Positions 1 to 6,562 of a stretch of 13,486 bases of DNA are shown piece after piece. The stretch comes from Planctomycetota bacterium (GTDB taxonomy: Bacteria; Planctomycetota; B15-G4; JADJEK01). The stretch covers positions 1 to 13,486 of the forward strand of contig JADJEK010000003.1 in assembly GCA_016709145.1 (NCBI GenBank). Direction: 5' to 3'. The first letter of the stretch is position 1, and each line of letters opens with the position of its first letter. The position numbers and the translations under genes were made by a program. The notes under the pieces were generated by a model. It did not search any database. It was given only the letters and a program-made list of their open reading frames with translations, and was not told the origin of the DNA.

Positions 1-1
1 C

Positions 2-802
2 GGCTCGGTGGCGGCGGTCGGCGGCCGTCAGGACGTCGTGCTGACGCAGTCGTCGTCGATGGCGCTGTTCGCCGACGGCAACACGGTGCCCGAGACTGCG
101 ATCCCCGCGCTGCATCTCGAACTCGCCGTCGAACTCGTCGAACGCACGCGTGACGCCTCGCGCACTCGCTTCGCCGTGTCCTCGGCGAAGCTCGACGATT
201 CCTCGCTCGGAGATCCCTCGACGCGCCACATGCTCGAGCAGGAGTTGAAGACGGGTTCCGTGACGGGCCTCGGCGGCTTCCTCACGACCGCGGACGGGGG
301 CATGACGCGACGGACGACGTCGAACCTCCCCGACAAGGTCTCGTCGATCCTGCGCAACGTGCAGAACCAGATGCGCCAATCCCTGGAGCAGAACGTCGTC
401 CCGATGCCGAGAGAGCCGATCGGAGTGGGCGCGCGCTGGACGACCACGCGCGGGTTCGACTTCTCCGGGATCGAACTGCGCGAGCTCGCGACGTGGACGC
501 TGACGGCGCGCACCGAGTCGACGTGGTCCGTCCACGGCGAGTTCGAGTACACGGCGCTCGCCGCGGCAGTGAAGCTGCCCGGCATGCCCGACGATGCGAA
601 GCTGACGCTGCGCGAACTTCGCGGCAAGGGCAGCGGTGACTACGACCTCGATCCAAGCTTGCCGCTGCCGCGGTCGTCGAGCGTGCAGGCGACGCTCGAC
701 CTGAAGGCCGATGCGCCGATGAAGGACAAGGTCGAACCGATCGACGCGACGATCACGATGCGCGGGGTGCTGTCGATGCGAGAAATTCCGCGCAAGAAGT
801 AG
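2..802 (+). CDS. DUF6263-like secreted protein, 5' end outside window
   Basis: The frame is open to the window edge, so the start codon and any signal peptide lie upstream. A GTG at position 8 exists but nothing supports it as the true start. The visible 264 residues are soluble and alternate polar and hydrophobic like a beta-rich domain. Near residue 135 there is a PREPIGVGARWTTTRG block, the kind of motif seen in DUF6263-like proteins of planctomycetes; this family call is from memory and the function is unknown. The gene ends in TAG at 800-802. Residues from about 49 to 79 and from 172 to 252 recur in a damaged second copy at 3656-4018, which makes this copy the intact reference. The next gene starts 177 bp downstream on the same strand but has different base composition and is probably a separate unit. 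Confidence 0.7.
   Translation, partial: GSVAAVGGRQDVVLTQSSSMALFADGNTVPETAIPALHLELAVELVERTRDASRTRFAVSSAKLDDSSLGDPSTRHMLEQELKTGSVTGLGGFLTTADGGMTRRTTSNLPDKVSSILRNVQNQMRQSLEQNVVPMPREPIGVGARWTTTRGFDFSGIELRELATWTLTARTESTWSVHGEFEYTALAAAVKLPGMPDDAKLTLRELRGKGSGDYDLDPSLPLPRSSSVQATLDLKADAPMKDKVEPIDATITMRGVLSMREIPRKK
152..764 (+). repeat. Direct repeat, copy 1 (two blocks)
   Basis: Blocks 152-244 and 521-764 match 3656-3748 and 3749-3992. In the second block a hand count gives 227 identical bases of 244 with no gap. Only four of the changes alter the protein (D/E, S/T, V/A, M/V), so the copies diverged under protein-level constraint. The 276 bp at 245-520 are missing from the other copy. This is gene duplication, not a mobile-element terminal repeat: no inverted ends or transposase were found. 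Confidence 0.9.
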
Positions 803-979
803 TCGCACAGACCCGGTACCGCCCCCTTGTCCGCAGCTCTAGCGGTGGCTTCAATCTCAAGGTGGTTCGGGGGGGTGCTGCCGATTTCGAGTACCTCTCG
901 CACGGTTCGATTTCGCGCGAGACGTTGACGACCTGCGAACACGATTGCCACTTGCGATGGTCGACGGGGGGTAGATGCC

Positions 980-2218
980 GTGATCAGTTACCGTAAGTCA
1001 TGGTTGCTTTCCATTCTCTTCGCAGCCGCCGGCTCACTAGGGGGGTGCGACGCCGTTAACTCTTGCATCGCTGACGCCACCGCGGTGGTGAATACCGTTC
1101 GCGAATGGGGGAATCACGCGGAGGATGCCGCGCATCGTGCCGACGATGGGCTGGCCGAAGCCGGTGGCGAAGTTAGCGACGCGGTGAAAGTACTCGAGGA
1201 CTACACCGGAACGATCGGGCGCGTCGAGAGCATCGGCCTCGGCACCATGTTTCATACTGCCGATGCTTCGAGCCCGAATTCTTCCGACGACGACGCTGAA
1301 CCTATCGCAACCAGTGGCCGAGGGTGTTGCGAGAAGCTCAGTCCGAACCACTTCCGAGTCTATTGCGAGGGCTTCGAAGCCTACCGCGTCAAGCAGCTTA
1401 ATCCCGATTGGTGTTGGGCGGCCTGTGTGGAGATGCTTCAGCGATACGAGGGCGTTGAAACGTCGCAGGAACAAATTGTCTTGTCACGCAAGAACGGGGA
1501 CGATGACGCTCGTGGAACGGAAGGGGACATGGTCCTGGCTCTACACCCTGATCTTGCGGAAGAATTTCGGAACCAGAATCGGATCACGCTAGATGCATTC
1601 CCCGCTGTGTCCATCGATCTGGTCGAGGAGTTGTCCCGAGGGCATCCCGTCATCATGGGATTGAAGACAGAGTTCGGGGACCACACGTGCGTCGTCCACG
1701 CGGCTGAGTACAGCATCGAAATCGACCCCGCGGACGTGCTCAAAGGCCATTTGTGGTCACCCGCATTGATCAGCGTGACTCTCGCCGACCCGGACCCGGG
1801 CCTGCCACACCAGACGGTCGAGGCGTCTCGGCTTTCCGCGCGCTTCATCACCAGCAAGCCACTGGCGCAGGCCTACCTCCAACGAGCGATTACGCAAAAA
1901 CGAGTGACGAGCGCAGCAGCACGACCGGTCTTCGAGTCCTTGAAGACGCATCTGCACGCACAAGAGCGAGAATCACGACGCGAAGCGTACGAGCGAGCGG
2001 AGGATCAAGCCAAGAAGCGGCGCCACAAGAGGCGTGCCGAGCTTGCCAAGGCCGAGGAAAGGCGCAAGAAGGCTGCGCACGACGGCAAGCGGGACAAGGC
2101 CTCGCAAACACCGAGCACCCGCACCGATCCGCCGCCTACGACACGCAGGAGCGAGTCGAACACGAAGCACGGGGATTCGGCATCCAAAGGCAAGGGCTCC
2201 AAAAAGGCCAAGAAGTGA
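980..2218 (+). CDS. Papain-like (C39/C70-type) cysteine protease lipoprotein with basic C-terminal tail
   Basis: This 412-residue protein starts at GTG 980, behind a purine-rich GGGGGG stretch (965-970). The N-terminus is a lipoprotein signal with lipobox LGGC, lipidated Cys23. The catalytic region begins at residue 139 with QLNPDWCWAAC. Gln139 fits the oxyanion position and Cys145 the nucleophile of papain-like proteases of the AvrRpt2/C39-like type. His235 in GDHTCVVH (or His240) and Asp270 in LADPDPG fit the remaining triad by order and spacing. From about residue 326 to the end the protein becomes a strongly basic Lys/Arg/Ala tail with a helical part followed by a Ser/Thr/Pro/Lys part. 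The predicted place of action is the periplasm or outer envelope. The gene is the first of a tight three-gene unit; its TGA overlaps an in-frame GTG of the next frame. Substrate is unknown. Protease fold confidence is good; activity is inferred. Confidence 0.8.
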   Translation: MISYRKSWLLSILFAAAGSLGGCDAVNSCIADATAVVNTVREWGNHAEDAAHRADDGLAEAGGEVSDAVKVLEDYTGTIGRVESIGLGTMFHTADASSPNSSDDDAEPIATSGRGCCEKLSPNHFRVYCEGFEAYRVKQLNPDWCWAACVEMLQRYEGVETSQEQIVLSRKNGDDDARGTEGDMVLALHPDLAEEFRNQNRITLDAFPAVSIDLVEELSRGHPVIMGLKTEFGDHTCVVHAAEYSIEIDPADVLKGHLWSPALISVTLADPDPGLPHQTVEASRLSARFITSKPLAQAYLQRAITQKRVTSAAARPVFESLKTHLHAQERESRREAYERAEDQAKKRRHKRRAELAKAEERRKKAAHDGKRDKASQTPSTRTDPPPTTRRSESNTKHGDSASKGKGSKKAKK

Positions 2219-2228
2219 TCGAAGTGCC

Positions 2229-2232
2229 GGAG
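2229..2232 (+). promoter_or_regulatory. Ribosome binding site deciding the PEGA-like lipoprotein start
   Basis: GGAG lies 6 bases before ATG 2239. It favours this start over the GTG at 2215 that overlaps the upstream stop, and over the inner ATG at 2305 right before the hydrophobic segment. Confidence 0.5.
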
Positions 2233-2238
2233 AACTCC

Positions 2239-2727
2239 ATGAAGAATTGCAATCGCGGAGCATTCGATTCGTTACGGGCCGGCCACAAACCACTCCATCA
2301 TGGAATGTCCGGTTTCATCGCATTCATCGCGCTCCTTTCGCTCACTGGGTGCGGACTGTTCAGCAAGTATGGGACCGCGCGCCCGTCGGTGAATGTCACA
2401 CTCGAGTCGGAACCCGACAAGGCGACAGCGTATTTGATTCCTCCCAAACTGTTCGACAGCCCGGAGGAGCGCACCGCCCTTCTGGCTGATCCGAGGGCAT
2501 TGGAAGACTATCGTGTAAAGGAGGGCCTCACGCCCGTCACCACGAAAGCGTTACCATATCGGTACTACTATCTAGCGGTCGTGAGCGGCCGGACCCCGAC
2601 ATCCATGCGAATTGATGTCGTCGCACCCTCCTCGGATGTAGCATCCGCAAACGGCATGCGTAGGTCGTCCGCTTCGGCGACTTCGACGAGCAACGAGAAC
2701 GTCTTCAAGATACTGATCGCGCAATGA
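2239..2727 (+). CDS. Small PEGA-like lipoprotein, second gene of the protease unit
   Basis: The predicted protein has 162 residues from ATG 2239. It has a long basic n-region, a hydrophobic run (FIAFIALLSL) and lipobox LTGC with Cys38, so it is probably a lipoprotein. An ATG at 2305 would give a shorter and more usual signal (Cys16). The mature part reads SVNVTLESEPDKATAYLIPP, then GLTPVTTKALPYRYYYLAVVSG. This resembles a PEGA domain: beta strand, small residue before a tyrosine strand, Gly-x-Thr-Pro, then a closing strand. PEGA-like domains are usually surface or envelope carbohydrate- or protein-binding modules; no activity can be assigned here. The C-terminus is Ser/Ala-rich. The reading frame is open far upstream inside the protease gene, but that part is a shadow. 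Its TGA overlaps the next ATG as ATGA (2724-2727), suggesting translational coupling. Confidence 0.7.
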   Translation: MKNCNRGAFDSLRAGHKPLHHGMSGFIAFIALLSLTGCGLFSKYGTARPSVNVTLESEPDKATAYLIPPKLFDSPEERTALLADPRALEDYRVKEGLTPVTTKALPYRYYYLAVVSGRTPTSMRIDVVAPSSDVASANGMRRSSASATSTSNENVFKILIAQ

Positions 2728-3392
2728 AGGTGCGCAACCAACGCGACTTGCACTCCCGGAACGCCGTGCGGCATCCAACGAGGATGCGCGGTTTTCTCGT
2801 TCTACTCAAGCTGATGCGGCAGTGGTTGAGGGCGTGGCCGTTTTCAAGAGTCGTCTCGGTGTTGTTGGCGCTGGTTGCTGTTTCGCCCCTCATCAATCTC
2901 TTGACGGAAACCATCTGGTTGCCTCCGGATTGGAGAGCATTTTCCGTACCCATCGCACTCGTGGCTGGAGCGCTCGCGATGCGCCTCGGCCTAACCCATC
3001 AGAAGGACCTCCATTCCGGGGACGGCGAATCCCACAGGGTTTCTGTCCGCCGACTCGTAATCAGCGCATTGATCTCGATGACACTGCTCTTCGGTTTCGT
3101 TTCCTTGTACCGATGGTGCGTGTACAGGAACGGCGAGGACCCCGTTTATCTTCCCCTGTGGTTTGCTCCAGAGACGCTCGACGAACTTCCATTCGATAAG
3201 GGCCGAGGCTTCGTGATCCTGAACGACCTCACGCAACTCATCGATTCGGTCAATGCGTACTGCTGCTTTCAGATCGCGGTCACCGACATCGCGTTCATGG
3301 CGTGTTATGCGGCACTCGTCTTTCAGTTCGCTTATACGGTCGTTCTCTCCGGTGAGCATCTTCACCTGAAACACTCGGGCCCGGCTCACTGA
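2724..3392 (+). CDS. Four-helix integral membrane protein, third gene of the protease unit
   Basis: The 222-residue protein starts at ATG 2724, overlapping the preceding stop by four bases; Met21 is a possible later start. Four hydrophobic segments are visible at about residues 43-60, 72-90, 111-129 and 182-208. The first 40 residues are rich in Arg and Lys, which suggests a cytoplasmic N-terminus. The loop between helices 3 and 4 (about 130-181) is the longest soluble part and contains a CVYRNGEDPVYLPLWF segment. No catalytic motif or known family was recognised. The context suggests an inner-membrane partner of the two upstream lipoproteins, but this is inference from gene order only. The gene is intact, without any frame break. 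Confidence 0.7.
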   Translation: MKVRNQRDLHSRNAVRHPTRMRGFLVLLKLMRQWLRAWPFSRVVSVLLALVAVSPLINLLTETIWLPPDWRAFSVPIALVAGALAMRLGLTHQKDLHSGDGESHRVSVRRLVISALISMTLLFGFVSLYRWCVYRNGEDPVYLPLWFAPETLDELPFDKGRGFVILNDLTQLIDSVNAYCCFQIAVTDIAFMACYAALVFQFAYTVVLSGEHLHLKHSGPAH

Positions 3393-3560
3393 CCGCCAAT
3401 GCATCAGCTCGGTGAGGTACTGACATCCAGGTCAGACGCGGTGAGACGACCGGGGATGGCTGCGCGACGCGAACGAATGTGGAATGGCCGCCGAACGCGG
3501 ATTCTTGGAGGACGTTGGTTCTGGCTGTCTTGGAGCCGTCGGTAGCTGATTCCGCGAAAC
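3393..3560. other. Non-coding stretch after the protease unit
   Basis: No convincing gene is visible. A 5-bp inverted repeat (3420-3424 with 3431-3435) follows the unit, but it lacks a T-tract and is too short to call a terminator. Confidence 0.4.
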
Positions 3561-3640
3561 TCACGCGTCGGTCACACACTTCGCACCATTCGACAACAGC
3601 GGGCCCTCGTCCGACGTCGGCCTGAGGAACAACACCTCGT
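3561..3640 (-). pseudogene. Relic of an FG-GAP protein C-terminus
   Basis: Read on the minus strand this ends in TGA (3563-3561) after GPLLSNGAKCVTDA. The intact FG-GAP gene at 4025 ends in GSLLSNGVEWTIGG and stop. A hand alignment of 3561-3640 with 4025-4104 gives 56 identities in 80 bases without a gap. Similarity stops at about 3640, and the truncated DUF6263-like copy begins at 3656. No start, signal peptide or propeller repeats remain, so this is a dead fragment of a second FG-GAP gene. Confidence 0.65.
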
Positions 3641-3655
3641 CCCCCCAGAGCGTTC

Positions 3656-3992
3656 GACGCCTCACGCACGCGCTTCGCGGTGTCCACGAAGACGCTCGAC
3701 GATTCTGCGGCCGGCGATCCATCGACTCGCCACACACTCGAGCCAGAGACGTGGTCCGTCCACGGCGAGTTCGAGTACACGGCGCTCGCTGCGGCGGTGA
3801 AGCTGCCCGGCATGCCCGACGACGCGAAGCTCACGCTGCGCGAACTGCGCGGCAAGGGCAGCGGCGACTACGAGCTCGATCCGAGCTTGCCCCTGCCGCG
3901 CTCGTCGACCGCGCAGGCGACGCTCGATCTGAAGGCGGACGCGCCGGTGAAGGACAAGGTCGAGCCGATCGACGCGACGATCACGATGCGCG
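3656..3992 (+). repeat. Direct repeat, copy 2
   Basis: This corresponds to 152-244 joined directly to 521-764. The join lies at 3748/3749, next to a GAG that is also present on both sides of the missing segment in copy 1, so short-homology deletion is plausible. The two copies bracket the three-gene unit. Confidence 0.9.
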
Positions 3993-4018
3993 CAGCACTG
4001 ATCACGTCGCAGCGCTGA
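3656..4018 (+). pseudogene. Truncated DUF6263-like second copy with in-frame internal deletion
   Basis: The frame encodes DASRTRFAVS... then jumps from the residue matching Glu79 of copy 1 straight to Thr172, losing 92 codons (276 bp) without shifting frame. It then follows copy 1 closely to the stop TGA at 4016-4018. Upstream homology ends at about 3656, so the start codon, signal peptide and first part of the gene are absent. A GTG at 3680 could start a 112-residue product, but it would lack an export signal and half of the domain. It is therefore called a pseudogene. The stop converges on the FG-GAP stop at 4025 with 6 bp between them. The late conservation could mean recent loss. Confidence 0.75.
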
Positions 4019-4024
4019 TTCGAA

Positions 4025-5788
4025 TCACCCGCCGATCGTCCACTCCACGCCGTTCGACAGCAACGAGCCGGCGCCCGACGTCGAGCCCGGGAACATCACC
4101 TGGAAGAACACGTGGCCGCCGGCGAACAGCGCGATCGGCGGCACTTCGACAGTGACCTCGGTCTTGCCGTACACGTCGACGAACGGCATCAGGATGAACG
4201 CGCTCGACTGCACGAGAAAGGTCCCGCCGTCGAACGGGACGGCGGTCGACTTCGCGCCGAAAAACAGCAGCGGCGGCACGAAGAACGGGCCACCGTTCAC
4301 GCGCAGCGTTGCCGGCCAACCGAGGCGCGGCAAGCCCGCCGTGACGAGCACGACCGGACCGTTCTGCCCGACTTCACTGGGGCCGTACGAGTTCGACTTC
4401 GCCGCGATGTCCGTCAGCGGCGACCGATTGCCGCGGAACACGAACACGCGGCCTTCGTCGCTCTGACCGTAGTCGTACTGAGCCGCGCCGACGCCGACTT
4501 CGACCGCACCGTCGCCGTCGATGTCGCCGAGGATCGCGACCTGACTACCGAAGCTCGCCGACGGCTGATTGCCTTCGACGCTCCAGCGGGCGACCTTGCT
4601 CGGTCCGGCCGGGCCACCCACGAACAATTGCGCGCGCCCTTCGTTCGACAAGGAGCCGTCGTGGAGCCGCGAACCGACCAGGACGTCGGAGAAACCATCA
4701 CCGGTCACGTCCCCTGCCGCAACGACGCCGAAGCGCGACCCCGCTTGGATGCCGTCGCGCGTCCAGGACGGGCTTTGCGAGAGTCCGGCGGCCGAGCCGA
4801 AGTACGCCGAGACCCGACCTTCGTCGACTTGTTGACCATCCCATTCGAGCGCGCCGGCGATGACATCGTCGATGCCGTCGGAGTTCAGGTCGCTGACCGC
4901 GATCGAGCCGCCGAGACGCGCGCTCTTCTGACCACTGGTGACCGCCCACGCGGGCGCGAGTTCGAGACCCGTGCCGTTGCCGAGATACACGCGGACTCCA
5001 CCCTCTTCGCTCTCGATGCCGTTCAGCGTGCGTGCGCCGACGACGAGGTCGCGGACTCCGTCGCCGTTGACGTCACCCGAGGCCAGAGCCACGCCGAACT
5101 CGTCGTACGCCGACGGGCCGACCGCCTGCCACGCGGGAGTCGGAACCACGCCGGTCGCGGATCCGAAGTGGACCGACACGCGTCCCATCTCGAGCAACCC
5201 GCCGGTATGGAAGGGTTCGCCGATCGCGATGTCGTCGTAGCCGTCGGAGTTCACGTCGCCGATGCCGAGCACGCTGCGGCCATAGTCGCCGACCGCGGAT
5301 CCGAACAGGACCGTCGCTGGCGTGGACGCCAGACCCGTCGCCGTCCGTGGAACACGAGGACGCGGCCGGTTCCGCCGACCAGCAGGTCGATCCGGCCGTC
5401 GCCGTTGACGTCGCCGGCACTGGCCATCGACCGACCGATCTTCTGTCCCGACGTCGTTCCGAACGTCAACCAGGACGGCGACTGGTTCGGGCCCGTGGGG
5501 CTGCCGAAGTACGCGAACGCAATGCCCTCGGCCGCGTAGCTCGCCTTGAACAACGGCGCCGTGCACACGATGTCGGCAAAGCCGTCGCCGTTCAGATCGC
5601 CCGGTCCGAGGATGCCTTCCATGATCGCGGAGGTCTGATTGCTCTCCCGCGGTCCAGAACGGGTACGTGCCCGGAGTGCCTCCGGTCGGCGCGCTTTGGG
5701 ATTGCCCTCGTGCCGTCGTCGAGCTCAGGGCGAGGACCACACCGACACCGATGGTCGCGACCATCGGATTCCGCAGGCGATCGAACAT
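4025..5788 (-). CDS. Secreted seven-repeat FG-GAP beta-propeller protein (two compensating frame breaks)
   Basis: ATG 5788 follows a GAGGAG ribosome site. The product is 587 residues with a signal peptide (hydrophobic part GVGVVLAL, likely cleavage near residue 28). Seven calcium-loop motifs of the integrin-alpha FG-GAP type follow at about residues 63, 126, 177, 238, 299, 359 and 421, for example GDVNGDGVRDLVVG. Seven suits one complete seven-bladed propeller. The last motif has Glu in place of the final Asp. The C-terminal 110 residues form a beta-rich domain ending SNGVEWTIGG, of a type I associate with planctomycete secreted proteins. Residues 50-148 are encoded in another frame: an extra base in the CCC at 5646-5648 and a missing base near 5343/5344 restore an unbroken propeller. 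Role is probably extracellular binding or adhesion, inferred from fold only. Confidence 0.85.
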   Translation of the reverse strand: MFDRLRNPMVATIGVGVVLALSSTTARGQSQSAPTGGTPGTYPFWTAGEQSDLRDHGRHPRTGRSERRRLCRHRVHGAVVQGELRGRGHCVRVLRQPHGPEPVAVLVDVRNDVGTEDRSVDGQCRRRQRRRPDRPAGRRNRPRPRVPRTATGLASTPATVLFGSAVGDYGRSVLGIGDVNSDGYDDIAIGEPFHTGGLLEMGRVSVHFGSATGVVPTPAWQAVGPSAYDEFGVALASGDVNGDGVRDLVVGARTLNGIESEEGGVRVYLGNGTGLELAPAWAVTSGQKSARLGGSIAVSDLNSDGIDDVIAGALEWDGQQVDEGRVSAYFGSAAGLSQSPSWTRDGIQAGSRFGVVAAGDVTGDGFSDVLVGSRLHDGSLSNEGRAQLFVGGPAGPSKVARWSVEGNQPSASFGSQVAILGDIDGDGAVEVGVGAAQYDYGQSDEGRVFVFRGNRSPLTDIAAKSNSYGPSEVGQNGPVVLVTAGLPRLGWPATLRVNGGPFFVPPLLFFGAKSTAVPFDGGTFLVQSSAFILMPFVDVYGKTEVTVEVPPIALFAGGHVFFQVMFPGSTSGAGSLLSNGVEWTIGG

Positions 5789-6088
5789 TCGAAGTCGTCT
5801 CCTCGAGGCGTTGCCGACCCCCGCGAAGGCGCACTGGCCCGGGAGATCGCGGCGTCACCGCGTCCAGGCTCGAAGATCGACGCAAGACCTACTCGGAGCG
5901 ACCAGAATCGCAGCTCAGGTCGCCACTCGACGACTAGGAATGCTCGTAAGTCTTTCGAACGAATCGACTTCGATGCCGCATGGGGCTTGCGGGGAAGTTC
6001 CAGTTCTGGCGCTTCGACGACTCAAGGCGCGCGGAAGTTCGAGGCGTCGGCCGAAGTTCCGACAAAACGTCGCACCACTGGAACAGAC
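5789..6088. other. Intergenic stretch upstream of the FG-GAP gene
   Basis: These 300 bases separate the FG-GAP start from the stop of the small lipoprotein, both on the minus strand. Open frames crossing it are Arg/Ser-rich shadows. It should hold the FG-GAP promoter, but no -35/-10 pair stands out. The only regularity is three GAAGTTC copies at about 5994-6060, which I do not interpret. Confidence 0.4.
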
Positions 6089-6478
6089 CTACGGCGACAG
6101 GGCAGCCCGGTAGGCGGCATCCAGATTCGAGGCCGGGGCTTCCGTCCGCCCATGGACGCGCGCGACGAAGTCATCCACTTCCGCGTCGGTGGGCATCGGA
6201 ACGTAGCGCTCGAGCTTGCCTTGCGTGAGCCGGACCACTGGGCCCTTGCCGGTGACGGGGTTCGGAACCACCGCGAACCCCGCGACGGTCCACGGAGCAG
6301 CTCCTTGTGCGAACGCGACCGTGCGGCCATCGACTGCGTTGAGCGCGCGCTGCCCTGCTCCCGACGGCACCGCGCCGTCGTAGCCGGGCGGCGGCATCTC
6401 GCGCCGAGCGCAGGCCATCGACCCGAGCGAAGCGAGACCTGCGGAACCCAACAGAAGGACGGCGGTGCGAAGCAGCAT
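6089..6478 (-). CDS. Small predicted lipoprotein of unknown function
   Basis: The reading frame is open further upstream to 6697, but residues before the ATG at 6478 are Arg-rich shadow of the divergent methyltransferase. From 6478 the protein has 129 residues: a hydrophobic signal (TAVLLLGSAGLASLGSMAC) with Cys23 as possible lipidation site. The -3 residue is Ser rather than Leu, so the lipobox is imperfect, and cleavage by signal peptidase I is an alternative. The mature part contains TVAGFAVVPNPVTGKGPVV and then a helical segment TDAEVDDFVARVHGR. No family was recognised. No clear ribosome site precedes the ATG. It is divergent from the methyltransferase gene, with 84 bp between starts. 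Confidence 0.6.
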   Translation of the reverse strand: MLLRTAVLLLGSAGLASLGSMACARREMPPPGYDGAVPSGAGQRALNAVDGRTVAFAQGAAPWTVAGFAVVPNPVTGKGPVVRLTQGKLERYVPMPTDAEVDDFVARVHGRTEAPASNLDAAYRAALSP

Positions 6479-6517
6479 GGAGGACTCGAAGTCGATCGAT
6501 GGCGGCAAGACACCCCG

Positions 6518-6538
6518 ACCGGCATCATGCCCGCCGGT
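6518..6538. promoter_or_regulatory. Inverted repeat in the divergent intergenic region
   Basis: ACCGGC (6518-6523) and GCCGGT (6533-6538) form a perfect 6-bp inverted repeat with a 9-base spacer, between two divergent starts (6478 minus, 6563 plus). It could be an operator for a dimeric regulator. In GC-rich DNA such a repeat can also occur by chance. Confidence 0.25.
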
Positions 6539-6550
6539 TCCCAACTCGTC

Positions 6551-6554
6551 GGAG
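6551..6554 (+). promoter_or_regulatory. Ribosome binding site deciding the methyltransferase start
   Basis: GGAG lies 8 bases before ATG 6563. This selects 6563 over the in-frame ATG at 6527, and agrees with the family's usual N-terminus near MREGQPSKTA. Confidence 0.5.
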
Positions 6555-6562
6555 TTCGCCGC

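Noticed and set aside
28..951. Minus-strand open frames across the DUF6263-like gene
   Set aside because: They are Ser/Arg-rich shadows in GC-rich DNA; the same frame reappears opposite copy 2 simply because the DNA is repeated.
925..953. TTGACG as a -35 box for the three-gene unit
   Set aside because: No acceptable -10 hexamer lies 16-18 bases downstream.
1753..2238. Extended N-terminus for the PEGA-like lipoprotein
   Set aside because: This part overlaps the protease tail in another frame. The lipoprotein signal requires a start at 2239 or 2305.
3420..3435. Inverted repeat after the three-gene unit as a terminator
   Set aside because: The stem has only 5 bp and no T-tract follows.
152..3992. 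Direct repeats as the ends of a mobile element
   Set aside because: The repeats are protein-coding gene copies diverged mostly at silent sites, and no integrase, transposase or terminal inverted repeat was found. Duplication explains them better.
4112..5539. 475-residue plus-strand open frame
   Set aside because: It is the antisense shadow of the FG-GAP repeats: rich in Arg, Asp and Ala, with no domain, no signal peptide and no ribosome site.
5639..6527. Long plus-strand open frame running into the methyltransferase
   Set aside because: Only the part from 6563 matches a family. The upstream part is Arg/Ser-rich and overlaps the small lipoprotein on the other strand.
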